Both the position numbers and the translations under genes were made by a program. 64,000 nt of DNA from Carallia brachiata (Eukaryota > Streptophyta > Magnoliopsida > Malpighiales > Rhizophoraceae): NCBI GenBank assembly GCA_021464245.1, contig JADCRB010000025.1, positions 5,752,316-5,816,315 of the forward strand, written 5' to 3'. The stretch's first letter is position 1; each line of letters opens with the position of its first letter. Shown here piece by piece: positions 38,024 through 49,270 of the stretch. Below the pieces are notes generated by a model that had not been told where the DNA came from, made no database searches, and saw only the letters and a list, made by a program, of their open reading frames with translations.

Positions 38024-39787
38024 GTCTCCCACACACCTCACTGTCCCTTCCCCTCGCTTTCCTTTTTTCTTTTTTTAATTATTTTTTGGGAGAATTTTCT
38101 TTTAATTCTTTTTCTATTATATTCCTTTTTCCTTTTTGTATTTGAAAGCAAACCAAACTTGTATCCTTTCTTTTTTTTTTTTTTTGACTTGTAACATTTT
38201 TTTAAATTATTTCTCCTCTTTTTTTTTCTATTTTTTAGGTGTTAGGATGAGAAGTGAAAGGTGGTGTCCTCTAATATGCCTAAAAATATTATAATCCTGT
38301 GTTTAGATAAGATGTGAAATAATATGATGAAAATAATTTTTTTTTTATGTATGATAATAAATTATAAACTTAATTTTATTATTTTAATATAATAATATTT
38401 AAATGCATAACTTTTCAAAAGAATACAAAATTGCACAATTATTCTGAGTGCTCTGTATTTTACAGGCACAATACACCAACGAGGTTACTTTCTTGATTAC
38501 GTCAATTCTATTTGAGCTATTAATCGGTTTATAGCGTGTTTGGATTTTATTGTAAAAAAAAAAATTGTGAGAAAGAAATTAAAAGTAAAAAAAAAAATTT
38601 ATTGATGGTTATTTGAATATATTAAAATTAAGTAAGAAAAAGAGTATAAGAAAGCTAATTTATTGGTTAGATATGCGTATGATGCAAAAATGAAGTAAAA
38701 AAATATTATTTACATTAAATGACCGAATTGTCCTTAATTCTTTTTGTTGGAAATTGACAAAACCACTTTCTTAAATGAAATTAAAGTAAAATAAATTTTT
38801 GAATGATAGAATTTTAAAAAAAATAATAAATATATGAGGAGCTATATATATATATAGAATGTGCCATATGTCTATTTTAATATTATTTAAAATACAGGTA
38901 GTGTTCTTCCATATAACCCCTCAAATTATGGCCTGACCTCATGTTCTCTTTCAGGCCTGCGATCTTTTTCTGGAACGCTATTCTAACTTGGATTTCTACC
39001 GTCTTCTTGACTTGACCAAACTCAGTTGCACTTGTAATTAAGAAAACCTTGAGGTCCTCGACAATGATAGAGGGAACGCGGAACTCAGCTTAGACCGAGA
39101 CACAGTCAAAAAGGACCCAGTGGAGTGGACGCAACAACAGCATCACCCGTAAGAGGACAAAAAGGAAGCTCACCAGGAAAGCACTCATAATCACATGGCA
39201 AAGTATATTGGTTTCGCTTCTTGATAGAGAATCTAATGCATTTATTTTAGGATTTTCTTAATAATATATATTTTTATCTTCTTTTTTATAATTATTATTT
39301 ATATGACAAATATTGATTGACTTTCAAAAAGTTAAATATAAAAATATTATAAAAATATCATTAAAAAGTGTTGATCCGTTAATTTTTGATTAGTGTTTGT
39401 AAAAAAAAAGTAAAAAGTGATTCTTCGTAACAAAATTTTATATTTTAACAAAAGAGTAAGATATTGTCTTTGTTATTTCATTTGTTCTTTTTTTTTCTTT
39501 AAAAATTAAAAAGAGAATGCAAGTCACACAATTTAATTTCATCACGGTCTCCGTAATTATACGGGAACTCGCAGAGACTTCAAAAATTAATTTGTCTCAA
39601 TGTCAAAGTAGGTGTCTCTCAAATTAATAGTCACCAACCACACACATTGACATAATTTTGACGAAGATTCAGAGTGATAAATTCACCACCTTATGTGCAA
39701 AATTTACGGTATAACTTGAACATGTTGAAAACATAATTGTCTAGATGACCAAATCATTTTCAAATGCAAAGAAAAAATAATCATAAC
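38024..39787. other. AT-rich intergenic DNA
   Basis: The first roughly 100 bases are the leader of the minus-strand coiled-coil gene. The rest is AT-rich with poly-T/A runs and no supported gene. A less AT-rich patch at 38930-39200 has no recognisable coding family in any frame. Confidence 0.5.
39776..39787 (+). repeat. Left copy of a 12-base target-site duplication
   Basis: AATAATCATAAC, repeated exactly at 40317-40328, on both sides of the retroposed element. Confidence 0.8.
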
Positions 39788-40316
39788 TGCTGACTCTAGA
39801 TAACGGGTCGACGGGTGTTATTGTTGGCGCAATTACTGCTGTCGTCGTCCGCATGTCCGGCATCGGTGTCGGCGCTGTTTTTCGTCACCTCTTCTGATGC
39901 ACAGGGTTGCTGTTGCTGCTGGTTTACTTTTGCTCTGGAGCCTATATGTCCTGTTTATATATTTGTTTGTACTGTGTTTATGTTTGTGTTTGTTTGTTCT
40001 GTAGCGTGTTTGGAAATTGTTGTGGAGCGAACTCGGTTGATTTCCACTATCGATCCGCCGACATGCGGTGACTGCTGCCTTATGCAGTTTCGTCCGATTG
40101 ATGTTTTCAGTTCAGTTTTTTCCTCTTTCGAGGGTCTTGTTTAAACAGAATTTATGCATGTTCAGTGCTTGATCTTTGTGACCATGTTCAATGTAAGCTA
40201 TTAGTGTCGTTTTCATTCCTGCGGTACGCAGGCTCTACGAACGTTTTTCGTGTCGGATCTATGTATAATATTCGATTGATTTAATACAACGATTTTTTTT
40301 TATTAAAAAAAATAAT
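39788..40316 (+). mobile_element. 5'-truncated retroposon (LINE 3' end or similar) with A-rich tail
   Basis: A 529-base block much richer in GC than its surroundings ends on the plus strand in ATTAAAAAAAATAATAATA and is flanked by a perfect 12-base direct repeat (39776-39787 and 40317-40328). An A-rich 3' tail next to a target-site duplication is the mark of target-primed reverse transcription. No reverse transcriptase motif is visible, so only the 3' end (probably 3' UTR) of a LINE, or a retroposed transcript, is present. The open frame 39815-40144 inside it is not a recognisable gene. Confidence 0.72.
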
Positions 40317-40328
40317 AATAATCATAAC
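40317..40328 (+). repeat. Right copy of a 12-base target-site duplication
   Basis: AATAATCATAAC, identical to 39776-39787, placed directly after the A-rich tail of the retroposed block. Confidence 0.8.
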
Positions 40329-43300
40329 AAAAAGAAAAGCTTTATAGATTCCCCGTATATGGCCACAACCGTTGCTCTCTTTTTCTTTGTGGCTTTCACA
40401 ATGAATTGTGTTCGTTTTTCGTGTGAAAAAGACAGCAGGGTATCGTTGCTTCCTTGCAATTTACTTCCTTGGAAAAACGTCGATGTGACCCCACATAAAG
40501 TCCTCCTCGTTTGTTCCCTGTTTGTTTTTCTCAGCTTCTTTGTTTAGTGGAAAATTATTGGGGAATTAGGTGGGCCCATTTAATCATTCTTCCCCCGACG
40601 TTTATTTATGTGATAGCTTGTAGCTGGGCAACTTAAAAAGTGAGAAACAAAATAATATTATTTTATAATTTTTATTTTAAAATTTTTTAAAAAAATTTTA
40701 ATTTTTAATTTTGAAATAGAATAAAATCTTAAATTATATATTATGTATAATTTATAATTTTTTTCAACAGGATTGCATGGTATACTTAATCGAATTTTCA
40801 AAATACCATGTATCCTTTTTGACAATCTTTATTAAATACTGTAAAATCATTGTGCAATTACAATTATGTTAACTTCTAGTTTTTCTAAAAATTTATCTTT
40901 TGGCTGGCTCCTAACGTAAGAGTTCAATATATCGTACCAGGAAATAGAACCTGACAATGGGATACAACCTTACTATGTTCAACAGATATATTATTTCATT
41001 ATTCTTTAAAAAATCACCAAATGGTTCATTTTTTACTGCTTAAAAGATCATTAAATTTTGCTTATTCAAAAATTTACTGGTACTTGTTAATTTAATTTTT
41101 TTAAATGAGTAAAATTTATTTATAATCTAATATTATATAATTTATTATTATTATTTTTATTTTAAATAAACTTTACTTATTGTGTAACGTAAAATTCGAA
41201 ATAATTTATACTCATTAACAAATATAAATCAAATTTAAAAATTTCAAAATATTTTTTTTTTCTCTTTGACTTGCCAAAAAGTACAAAAATATTGACACTT
41301 CCTTTCCAATCCTCGTTTAGTTAAAGCTATTTTTCTTTTCTTGTTTGAGAGGCCTTTGAGTTTTTAGTTTTTGTCTGAACAACAACTCAATTTAGGAACT
41401 TTTCATAATTTGTTTCTTTGTCCTCTTTCTTATTTAATCTGTTCGTGGCAATCGTAAAAAATTGTACAAAAATGGATCAAAAGAAGAGAAAAACAAAGTT
41501 AATTATTGTAAGGAATTTTCTTTTATTTTGAACAATATTGGAAGGAATTTGTACGTACAATTCATCTGAAGAGCTCAAATCAATAAATCATACATTTTCT
41601 AGTCTGAATGTAATTTTGTATTCTTTTTATGATATATTGAATTGTATTAAATGAAAAACTATTTACATAACTTACCGTTATAATAATAAACTTTATTGAT
41701 TTGAAATATAAATTGTCGTAAATTTATCCACTCTTCTATACACTTATAGAACGTCGCCAGCCATCTTACAGTCCCATAAACGATTTAGATTTGAAAAAAA
41801 AATATGATAATAACCGAGTAAAAATAACATGCTAAACACACGCCGATGCGTCGCAAGTTGATAAAAGAATTTATTGAATTCAAGTAACAAAAATATATAA
41901 ACTGTTAGATAACTGTATCTCTCACGCTTCTTAATATATTGTTTAAGTAATTAAATTTGATACAATATAAAACGTCAACTAACGGCCAAAGTTATAAAAA
42001 TTGGATCGGATTGATTGGTTAAATCGAAAAAATAGGAATAGGCCAAGGTTCGGTCCGATTCTCTTAAAAAATTAGAGGCTTTGTGAACAATTTTAAAAAT
42101 AAAAAAACTGACCAATTAAACCGTAAATTAGAAAATTGATCACGGTTTTACCAATTCAAATGTTTCGATAAACTTTAGTCAACAATACTAAAAAATGGAA
42201 AAATTCTTCTCTTGAAAGCATCGAACTTGTGACTTCAAGTAAAAAGAGTATGTTAAACACTACAAAATCACATTCTAATTTGTTAACTATTAATTTTGTT
42301 TTTTACTTATTATGTACTTAATGCTGTGGTGTTCACTTACTTTATTATTTTTATTTATATTTTAGTTTTCTTTTTTATTTTTCTTTTATTTCTTAATTTT
42401 CTTTTTTAATTTTCTTTTCTTTCTTTCATTAATTATTTCTTCAAAGCTCTTGAACTTAAACAACCCTCCAAAGTACAATGTTTAGAAATTTTAAAATTAT
42501 ACTACAAACTCAACAAGTTTCTTTAATTGTGTATTTTTTTTTCACCTTCTTCTATTAATTTTTTTTAAAATATGAATTAATTTAAATAAAATACATGAAT
42601 TAAAATATATATTTATTACATATATTTATGTATTAATTTTTTAATCTTACTTTCAATAATTTATTAATAATATATATTAAATCTATAAGTATTTGTATTC
42701 TATTATATACATACATATAATATTTTTATTTTATACTACGCTTTATATATTATTATTTTATATATTTAATATTAAATATCAATTTTATCTATTCAACTAT
42801 AATTAAAGCAATTGAACCTTAAATTTTTGAACTTTTTAATTTAATAACTGATTTGGTTCTTAAAATCTTGCCGACGGCCAACCTTCACATCCGGCTTGTG
42901 CTGTTTAGTAGCAAGTTGCATTTAGACAAACAAGTTCGCACATATATTGATACGAGCAAGTCTACTCTTTTCCAATTTGTCTTCTCGATTCAAAAGTTAC
43001 ACGAATACATTAAAAATAGAGTTGCACTGAAAAAAACTATAAAAAAAAAATCTCCTTTAGTGTTTTGATTTTGTTAAACTAGATTTTCTCACATCAATTA
43101 AAAATTATTCGTACAATTTAATTGAAATCAAGTCGGAATGAATATCATTATTTTGTAAATATTTATTAAGTATGGTAAACTAATGCAAATTTTCACCAAA
43201 ACAAAATAATTTAGACAAATGTATATTACGATGAATTAATCTTAAATTTTTACGGAAAAATACGTTAGATAGTACATATATCCTAAATTTACTTATAGGA

Positions 43301-44734
43301 GGTGTGTGTGCACGCGCGCATTTTATAAATTGCAATTTTGTTTAACAAAAAAAAAATTTTGTTGGGTGGATATATTAGTCATTTAATCTGTAAACCAACT
43401 TTAAAATAATTTTATTTTCATGACTCATTCAACCAATCTTAAAAAATTAGATTTACCACTTGAATATTAATAAGGATAAACGAGATTTTGTTATTAGAAT
43501 TACGATAATTACCGACTTGTAAACGTGTGGTTCATTACACACATTCCACTAAAAAGGACAACATAATACATCAATGAGGAAAAGTACTTAAACTCAAATC
43601 TCCAATATAAAAATATACACTTATTTACTATTAAATTACTACTTTAAATCCTATAACTAGCAATTTCGGATTATAATTTTACGCCCTTGGATATGGAACA
43701 TATGGTCGATTTTAACAATCTAAGCGGATCACTGTTTCAAAAAAAAACAATCTAAGCGGATCACAAACATCACTGTCCGCGCCATCCTCGAAAAAACAAG
43801 GTTGTATCATACATTTGTACTTGCATGGACAAACTATAGGAAAAAAGAATGAAGCCTTTTTTTTTTTTTCCATCAAATAAAAATGAGAAAATAAGACAGC
43901 AATTAGCACTAATTTATAGTCAGACTTTTTATATTAAACTTTTTTTATACTAAACTTACAAGAATGTAGATCTTTAAAATTAGCCAACATCGAACAACTC
44001 ACCGAAATTCTAAGTACGTTTAATTTTATTATATGCCCTAACAAAAATTTAAATTCTAATGCATGGCTCTACGTAGCCTACACCGGAGGGAAGGAAAAAA
44101 AAAAAAGGTTGTGATTGTTTTTTTTTGTTTTTTTGGGTACATAATAAGTAAGGTTGCAATTGTAATTGTATGGTTAAATATGATGATGTACAGAGAGCTT
44201 TGTTTTCTCCGTTAACGTTTCCAATTTATAGACCCACCCAACCCAATAATAAATATTAAGTAATAATACAGAGGAGACAACAACCTAGTCAGCTCATCGC
44301 AACTCACTCAAACCAGACATCCCTATCCCTTTCTCTCTCTATATCTGTGTCTATCTCTCTCTAAAACTTAATTAGAATGACGCGTCAATAGGAGCGAAGG
44401 TCGGTGAGAAAGCTCCTACTGAACCCCACGAGGGCCACAACCACCCCTCCCTTCCCATTTCTTTCCTCTCTCTCTATATATCTCTCTCCATACCAGCCAC
44501 CGGATTCCTATCTTCCATTTCCACAAGCACCGTAGACGCGCCTCACGCGCCGCCGCCACCACGAACCGCCCCCTCCTTCTTCTCCGTTGCCCCCCCTTCT
44601 TTATTTCCAATCCTATTTTCCCCCCTTGTGATGTGAGGCGAGAGAAGAAGTTAAAATCTCTTTGGAAAGGAAAAAAAACAGAGAGGAGAAAACAAAAATT
44701 AAAACTGTGAAATAAAAAAGAAAAAAAAAAACCA

Positions 44735-44736
<2 letters not shown>
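40329..44736. other. Gene-poor AT-rich region and promoter of the PNRC-like gene
   Basis: No gene is supported. About 42000-42180 has the look of a dispersed repeat (GGATCGGATTGATTGGTTAAA, GGTTCGGTCCGATT) like that at 10041-10445. A short tandem copy of ACAATCTAAGCGGATCAC lies around 43716-43766. Bases 44240-44736 are pyrimidine-rich (many CTCTCT tracts and a TATATATCTC block) and probably form the promoter and leader of the plus-strand gene at 44793. Confidence 0.5.

Positions 44737-44776
<40 letters not shown>
44737..44776 (+). repeat. (CT)20 tract in the leader, 16 bases before the start codon
   Basis: Forty bases of uninterrupted CT directly upstream of the ATG at 44793. In plants such GA/CT tracts in leaders are bound by BPC (GAGA-binding) factors; a regulatory role here is inferred. 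Confidence 0.85.
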
Positions 44777-44782
<6 letters not shown>

Positions 44783-44792
44783 TTTTGTAATT

Positions 44793-45446
44793 ATGGGGAC
44801 GGAGATTTTGAGGCCGCAGGATTGTTTGATTGAGAAAATCAGGGATTCCCCCTGTCGCCGGAGAAATTACTATGGCGGCAGCCCTTCTTCTTCTGGTTTT
44901 AACAGGAAGCCTGCCGTCCGCATCGACAGGTCGTCCGACCAGAGAAAGCGACCGTCGGAGCCGTCGTCGTCGGTCTCGAAGAGATCGAGCTCCGATGATG
45001 ATTCCAAGGTCTCTAAAAGTTATCAACGCCACCACCACCACCACCACCACAACCACCGCAACGGAATTGACGGCCGGAGTCTTGTTATGGAGAAGGTGAC
45101 GATTCTGCGGCGAGGCGAGTCACTTGATTCGAAGATCAAGAGCAGCGAGAAACCGGCGGCGACAGCAGCAACGGCCAGGAAGGATCCAGGAGGTGGTGAA
45201 ATGGTCGTGAACGGTACGGATCGGTTGGGTCCCGGCCCGGAAATGGTGCCGAAGCAGATCAAAATTGTAGATCTGATGTCTCCGGTCGCCGGGAAGTCTG
45301 ATGTCTATGCCGGATCGGCGTGCGTCGTGTCTCCGGCGCCGAGTTCGCTCCCGCTGCCGTCGTTCTCCAAGAAGAAGAAGAAGCATGTCTCCTTTGATGA
45401 TTTAGCAACCAGAGACCTCAGGCGTCTGCTCAGACTCGATTTCTGA
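44793..45446 (+). CDS. Single-exon basic protein with PNRC-like motif
   Basis: A 217-residue plant protein of unknown role with one exon. It is basic and disordered in appearance: serine-rich segments, a seven-histidine run near residue 80, and lysine runs. Conserved-looking blocks are MGTEILRPQDCLI at the start, EKVTILRRGESLDSK near residues 98-112, and the C-terminus. There SPAPSSLPLPSF (about 180-191) is followed by a lysine run and ATRDLRRLLRLDF. The SP..LPxP block resembles the PNRC motif that in animals binds the EVH1 domain of the decapping activator DCP1; I infer a possible link to mRNA decay. The ATG follows a (CT)20 leader tract. The frame is intact. The name rests on a short motif only. 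Confidence 0.78.
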   Translation: MGTEILRPQDCLIEKIRDSPCRRRNYYGGSPSSSGFNRKPAVRIDRSSDQRKRPSEPSSSVSKRSSSDDDSKVSKSYQRHHHHHHHNHRNGIDGRSLVMEKVTILRRGESLDSKIKSSEKPAATAATARKDPGGGEMVVNGTDRLGPGPEMVPKQIKIVDLMSPVAGKSDVYAGSACVVSPAPSSLPLPSFSKKKKKHVSFDDLATRDLRRLLRLDF

Positions 45447-45484
45447 CGCCCGATTACCCGTCGGATCCGGATTCCGGCGATTAA

Positions 45485-45489
<5 letters not shown>

Positions 45490-45522
<33 letters not shown>
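45490..45522 (+). repeat. (CT)n tract in the 3' UTR
   Basis: About 33 bases of CT repeat shortly after the stop codon of the PNRC-like gene, with a second CT tract just downstream. Confidence 0.85.
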
Positions 45523-45524
<2 letters not shown>

Positions 45525-46180
45525 CTACTTACTCTCTCTCTCTCTCTCTGTCTTCTTTAATCGTCTCCTGTAATTCTCTCTGGATTTGCAAGATCGGAGC
45601 TTTCCCGTGAGTTTTTATTAAAGCGGTGGCAGATCTGAAAAACGGAGAAAATTGTGGGGCGAATTAGTCAAATTATATGGTATTAATTAATGTCAAATAT
45701 GGGGTTAGTCTGGGGTTGTTGTTTATCATGGGAGGTGGTTATGGGTGTTAATTTAGGAAGTTATCTGGGAATGAAAAAAATAAAAGAACAAAAAGCAAAG
45801 AAGGAAATTGTGAAGAAGAAGAAGAAGAAGATTAGGAGGAGAAGAAGAAGAAGAAGAAGTAAATGAAAATGGTGGGGGGTGGCTGTGTTATGAGTTTATG
45901 AATTAATCAGTCTGAGGGTTCTGTTCTTCTGATGTGAATTTGTAAAGGGGGTTTTTTTTTTTTTTTTATAATGTTATGTGATGCTTCTGTAATGATGGTT
46001 AATGAAAAAGATGGAAAATTTGGGAGAATTTGAGCAGGCATCGAATATAACGTTGTTCTAGCTTTTATGTTTGCCTGTTATGCCTTCTCCTTACTGTTTA
46101 TTCCAAGTTATTATTCATCTCGTGGCTTGATAATGTGATTAAAGAATGATCCATTCATGGCGTCGTTTCTAACGTCTCGA

Positions 46181-46381
46181 GTTTGAGTCTCAGTGAAATT
46201 AACTAACTTGAAAAGAAAAAAAAAGGGAACTGGGAATTCCGTACAACGGCGGAGCCTTTCTCCGGCGTAGTGGCGGTGGTGAGTTTGAGTCTCAGTGAAA
46301 TTAACTAACTTGGAAAGAAAAAAAAGGGAACGGGGAATTCCGTACAACGGCGGAGCCTTTCTCCGGCGTAGTGGTGGTGGT
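46181..46381 (+). repeat. 102-base tandem duplication
   Basis: Two copies, 46181-46280 and 46283-46381, both starting GTTTGAGTCTCAGTGAAATT and both carrying AATTCCGTACAACGGCGGAG and CTTTCTCCGGCGTAGTGG. They differ only at a few bases, so the duplication is recent. No coding function was seen. Confidence 0.9.
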
Positions 46382-47456
46382 GTTGTTGGGGAGCGAGCTT
46401 GGGGAAGAAATTTCATCAGTAGATTTTTTCCCCCGTCTTTTCTTTTTTGTGCTCTGGTCTCTGTTTTATTTTGTTTTAATTATAAAAAATTTGTGTGATT
46501 GAGAATAACCTTTTTTTTTCTTGTTCTGTTCCTTGTTTGTTTTTAATTTTTTTATATAAATAAGCGGAGAGAGAGAGAAGGATGTTGGCCTTCCCTATGT
46601 CACGGGCGGCCATGTTTTCTTTTTGTTGATTGGGTGAGGTACACGGAATCTCAACCAATCATGTTCAATATTTGTGAGACTTAAAATTTAGAATTTTACG
46701 TCTAAAGATGTCGACTTTAATAAAGTAAGATTATTCAAGAGATTTTTTTAGAGATTTTCAAGCGGTGAGTTTAACTTTATAAAAATAATTAAATAAAGTA
46801 TTTAAAAATAATAATTATTTAATTGTAATTTATAAATATTATAATTGATATATTTATAAATAATAATTTTGCTGTTTAATAAAAAAAATTACCGGAGAGA
46901 ATGTATCGATGTTATTGAGAGTCTATTATTTTGAAGAAAAAACAATTCACTCTTCCTTAAAATTTCTCCAAAAACATGGGTTTTAATGTTTGATGTAATA
47001 AAAAAAGGGAATTTAAACCAACAAAAGGCATTCAGAGACTGTTGTAACCTTTAAATCTAAACCCAAGTGGGTTTGTTATTTCAACGAAGTCAGTTTCAAT
47101 GAATTTAGTAGGTAAGAGTTGGGTGGGTGGTCGGCGTACCGCTCGGGACATTCTAATGTTTAAAAAACAAATAAAAATCTCAAGTACAATCAATCTTTAA
47201 TGATCTCTATATTGGATTAGGCATGTCAAATGAAATAAATTAATCAAACCTTTTTTTTTTTGTTTTTTTTTTTACTAAAGAAAAAATATAGATTGCATTA
47301 GATAAAGCAGAGCTAAGTATCAAAGATAAATTAATTATCCCTAATTAACCTCCTTCAAAATGGACGCATGTAGATATATTTTCATCAATGCAACATGAAC
47401 ATGAAGATTACTTGGAGTGGTGACAGAGAACATCGTAATAATCCTACAAGAATTTC

Positions 47457-49270
47457 TCAAGTGTTCAACTTCCATACACCAGGAGAAGGCCAACAAATAT
47501 TGTTTGTTCTTAAAAACCTCTGAATTGCTTTCCGGGGTCTTCTAACAGAACTCCCTTGATGATCTCGAACCACTTTTCTAACATCAACCTTAACTATGTG
47601 ATGGTCTGAGGTGCCCTTTGATGAGATCACCGTGTATGATCCTGGAACAAACTTGTACTCCATGCCTGGTGATGTCAAAACATAGTCTACCCGTGTTCCG
47701 TACTTGCAGGTCCCTTGCACACCTGATTAATGGAGCAAAGTTGAAAGAACATTCTTTACATCTCAAAATATGAATCATTTGACAGGGAAATTAATGGAGG
47801 AAAGTTGATTACTTTGGCCTTTGGCGATCATGACTACCGGTTCACATTCGCCTGCAGATTCCTTTGCATCTGTAAACCCTTTGCCCTTCAGGAATTTTGT
47901 CACTTCATTCCTTGGCGTTGGCTTCCCTATGTCCTCATAGTACTGCAAAGATTAATGTCAGGTTTAAATAAGAGTACAGAAAATAAAGACTGGATTAAAA
48001 TCAAGGCGGAAAAGTGGCCAAGATCTTAAATTTACCTTGACGATGTCCATCCATCTCTCTGATGAGTAATCTGATCCATCCAGGGAATTGAGGCCGCCTG
48101 CAAGTATATGAGGACAGTCATTTGATTGTATTATTGCTCCTATCTGCTTCATTCTCCAGTTTTCATCCAAATGGTCAAGCTGGGTGCAGTAGATATCTAG
48201 CTCTGCTGCCCATGGAACACAAATTGTGGCCTTCAGCACATTCCTGAGCACACAAGCAATTCTACTGTTAGGATTCGCTTACCGCGATGATTCTGTAGAA
48301 AATCTTTGCTTGAGGATATTTATTTTCAGAAAATCATCTACAATTTTTTTCTGGGGCTTCATGAAGTGAGAATGGAAATGAATAAGTACCTGAAATCATC
48401 ATCATTTGCAATCTTTTGAACTCTCCACTTCTTGATTGGCCACTTTGACAAAATGGCATTTCCATATTCCGGTGCCCAGCTCTCAGCAAAGACATATCTC
48501 ATCCCTAAGGAAGCAGCTAAATCTGATAGAGGTCTCATGTTGTTCTCTTCCTGTGCCTTGACATCTTGCAGAGCTAAAATGTCAGCATCTACTTCTTTAA
48601 GCACCTCCACAACGCTTCTGCTACTTTTCAGGCTTTCTTGATCGCTCGTGTTGTGAATCATTTTGGCTGGCAAGCATACTGGGGACCTCATCACAAAATT
48701 GCTTCTATAGTTTCTGCTAGCAATGATGTTAGATGAACCATCCCTTTCCTCTTCCACTAAGCTAGTAAATTTGCTATGCGCTAACGATATCTGGTCATCC
48801 GGGAGATCTATTGAGACCTTCGGCTTTGATCTTGAAATGTTGTTATGTGGAGACAGCTGATCTGCATTTCTAATACCAGTATGCAAGGGAGATTGCTTGA
48901 GTATACCCTTAGGATAATAGTTTGCAGACTTGGGCTGAGTGTCCATCTTCACAGGACACTGGAATATCATGTAATCTTCGTGCTCTGGACTCAACAGGAC
49001 CGATTCATCAACCTCTGGAACTGCAGGAGCAAGAGAGAACATGGCAACGTTGAACGTGGCAATCCGAATTGGCCTTTCAGAACTGGAAAGACCCACTTTT
49101 CTGCTTAGATAAAGTGAAGATTTCCGGAGACCAGGTTTCCACCTACATCGATCCTTGGCGTTAATTTTCCCAAGTCTCCTGATAATAACTTTTGGCCTTG
49201 GACGCCTCCATACCAGCAACCGTATCCTCGACCAAAGCTGCCACAGCTTGCTCCTCACAATGCTTAACAT
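47457..49270 (-). CDS. DNase I-like (endonuclease/exonuclease/phosphatase fold) protein, catalysis doubtful
   Basis: Plant-specific member of the DNase I-like superfamily (At3g21530-like). Four exons join in frame: 48390-49270, 48036-48243, 47813-47942 and 47457-47722. They total 1485 bases, or 494 residues. The start MLSIVRSKLWQLW at 49270 is the first ATG and is followed by a basic hydrophobic stretch (RLLVWRRPRPKVIIRR). EEP marks are RIATFNVAMFSL at the fold start, DADILALQDVKA, YGNAILSKWPI, CTQLDHLDENWRM, HILAGGLNSLD, YGTRVDYVL and GTSDHHIVKVDV. Where active EEP enzymes have LQE and GDFN, this protein has LQD and GGLN, so phosphodiesterase activity is questionable. A serine-rich insert of about 150 residues splits the N-terminal part of the fold. 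No frame breaks. Confidence 0.9.

Larger units (their letters stand above)
45447..47456. other. 3' region of the PNRC-like gene and intergenic DNA
   Basis: Contains (CT)n tracts at 45490-45522 and 45532-45549, GAA-rich runs at 45811-45860, a poly-T run near 45952-45967, and a 102-base tandem duplication (46181-46381). The rest is AT-rich. No gene is supported. Confidence 0.55.

Noticed and set aside
39815..40144. 109-codon open frame on the plus strand
   Set aside because: Lies wholly inside the retroposed block with the target-site duplication and has a Cys/Phe/Val-rich composition without any family likeness.
44613..45056. Minus-strand frame of 147 codons opposite the PNRC-like gene
   Set aside because: Antisense of (CT)n and CAC repeats; its poly-RE and poly-V content is due to simple repeats.
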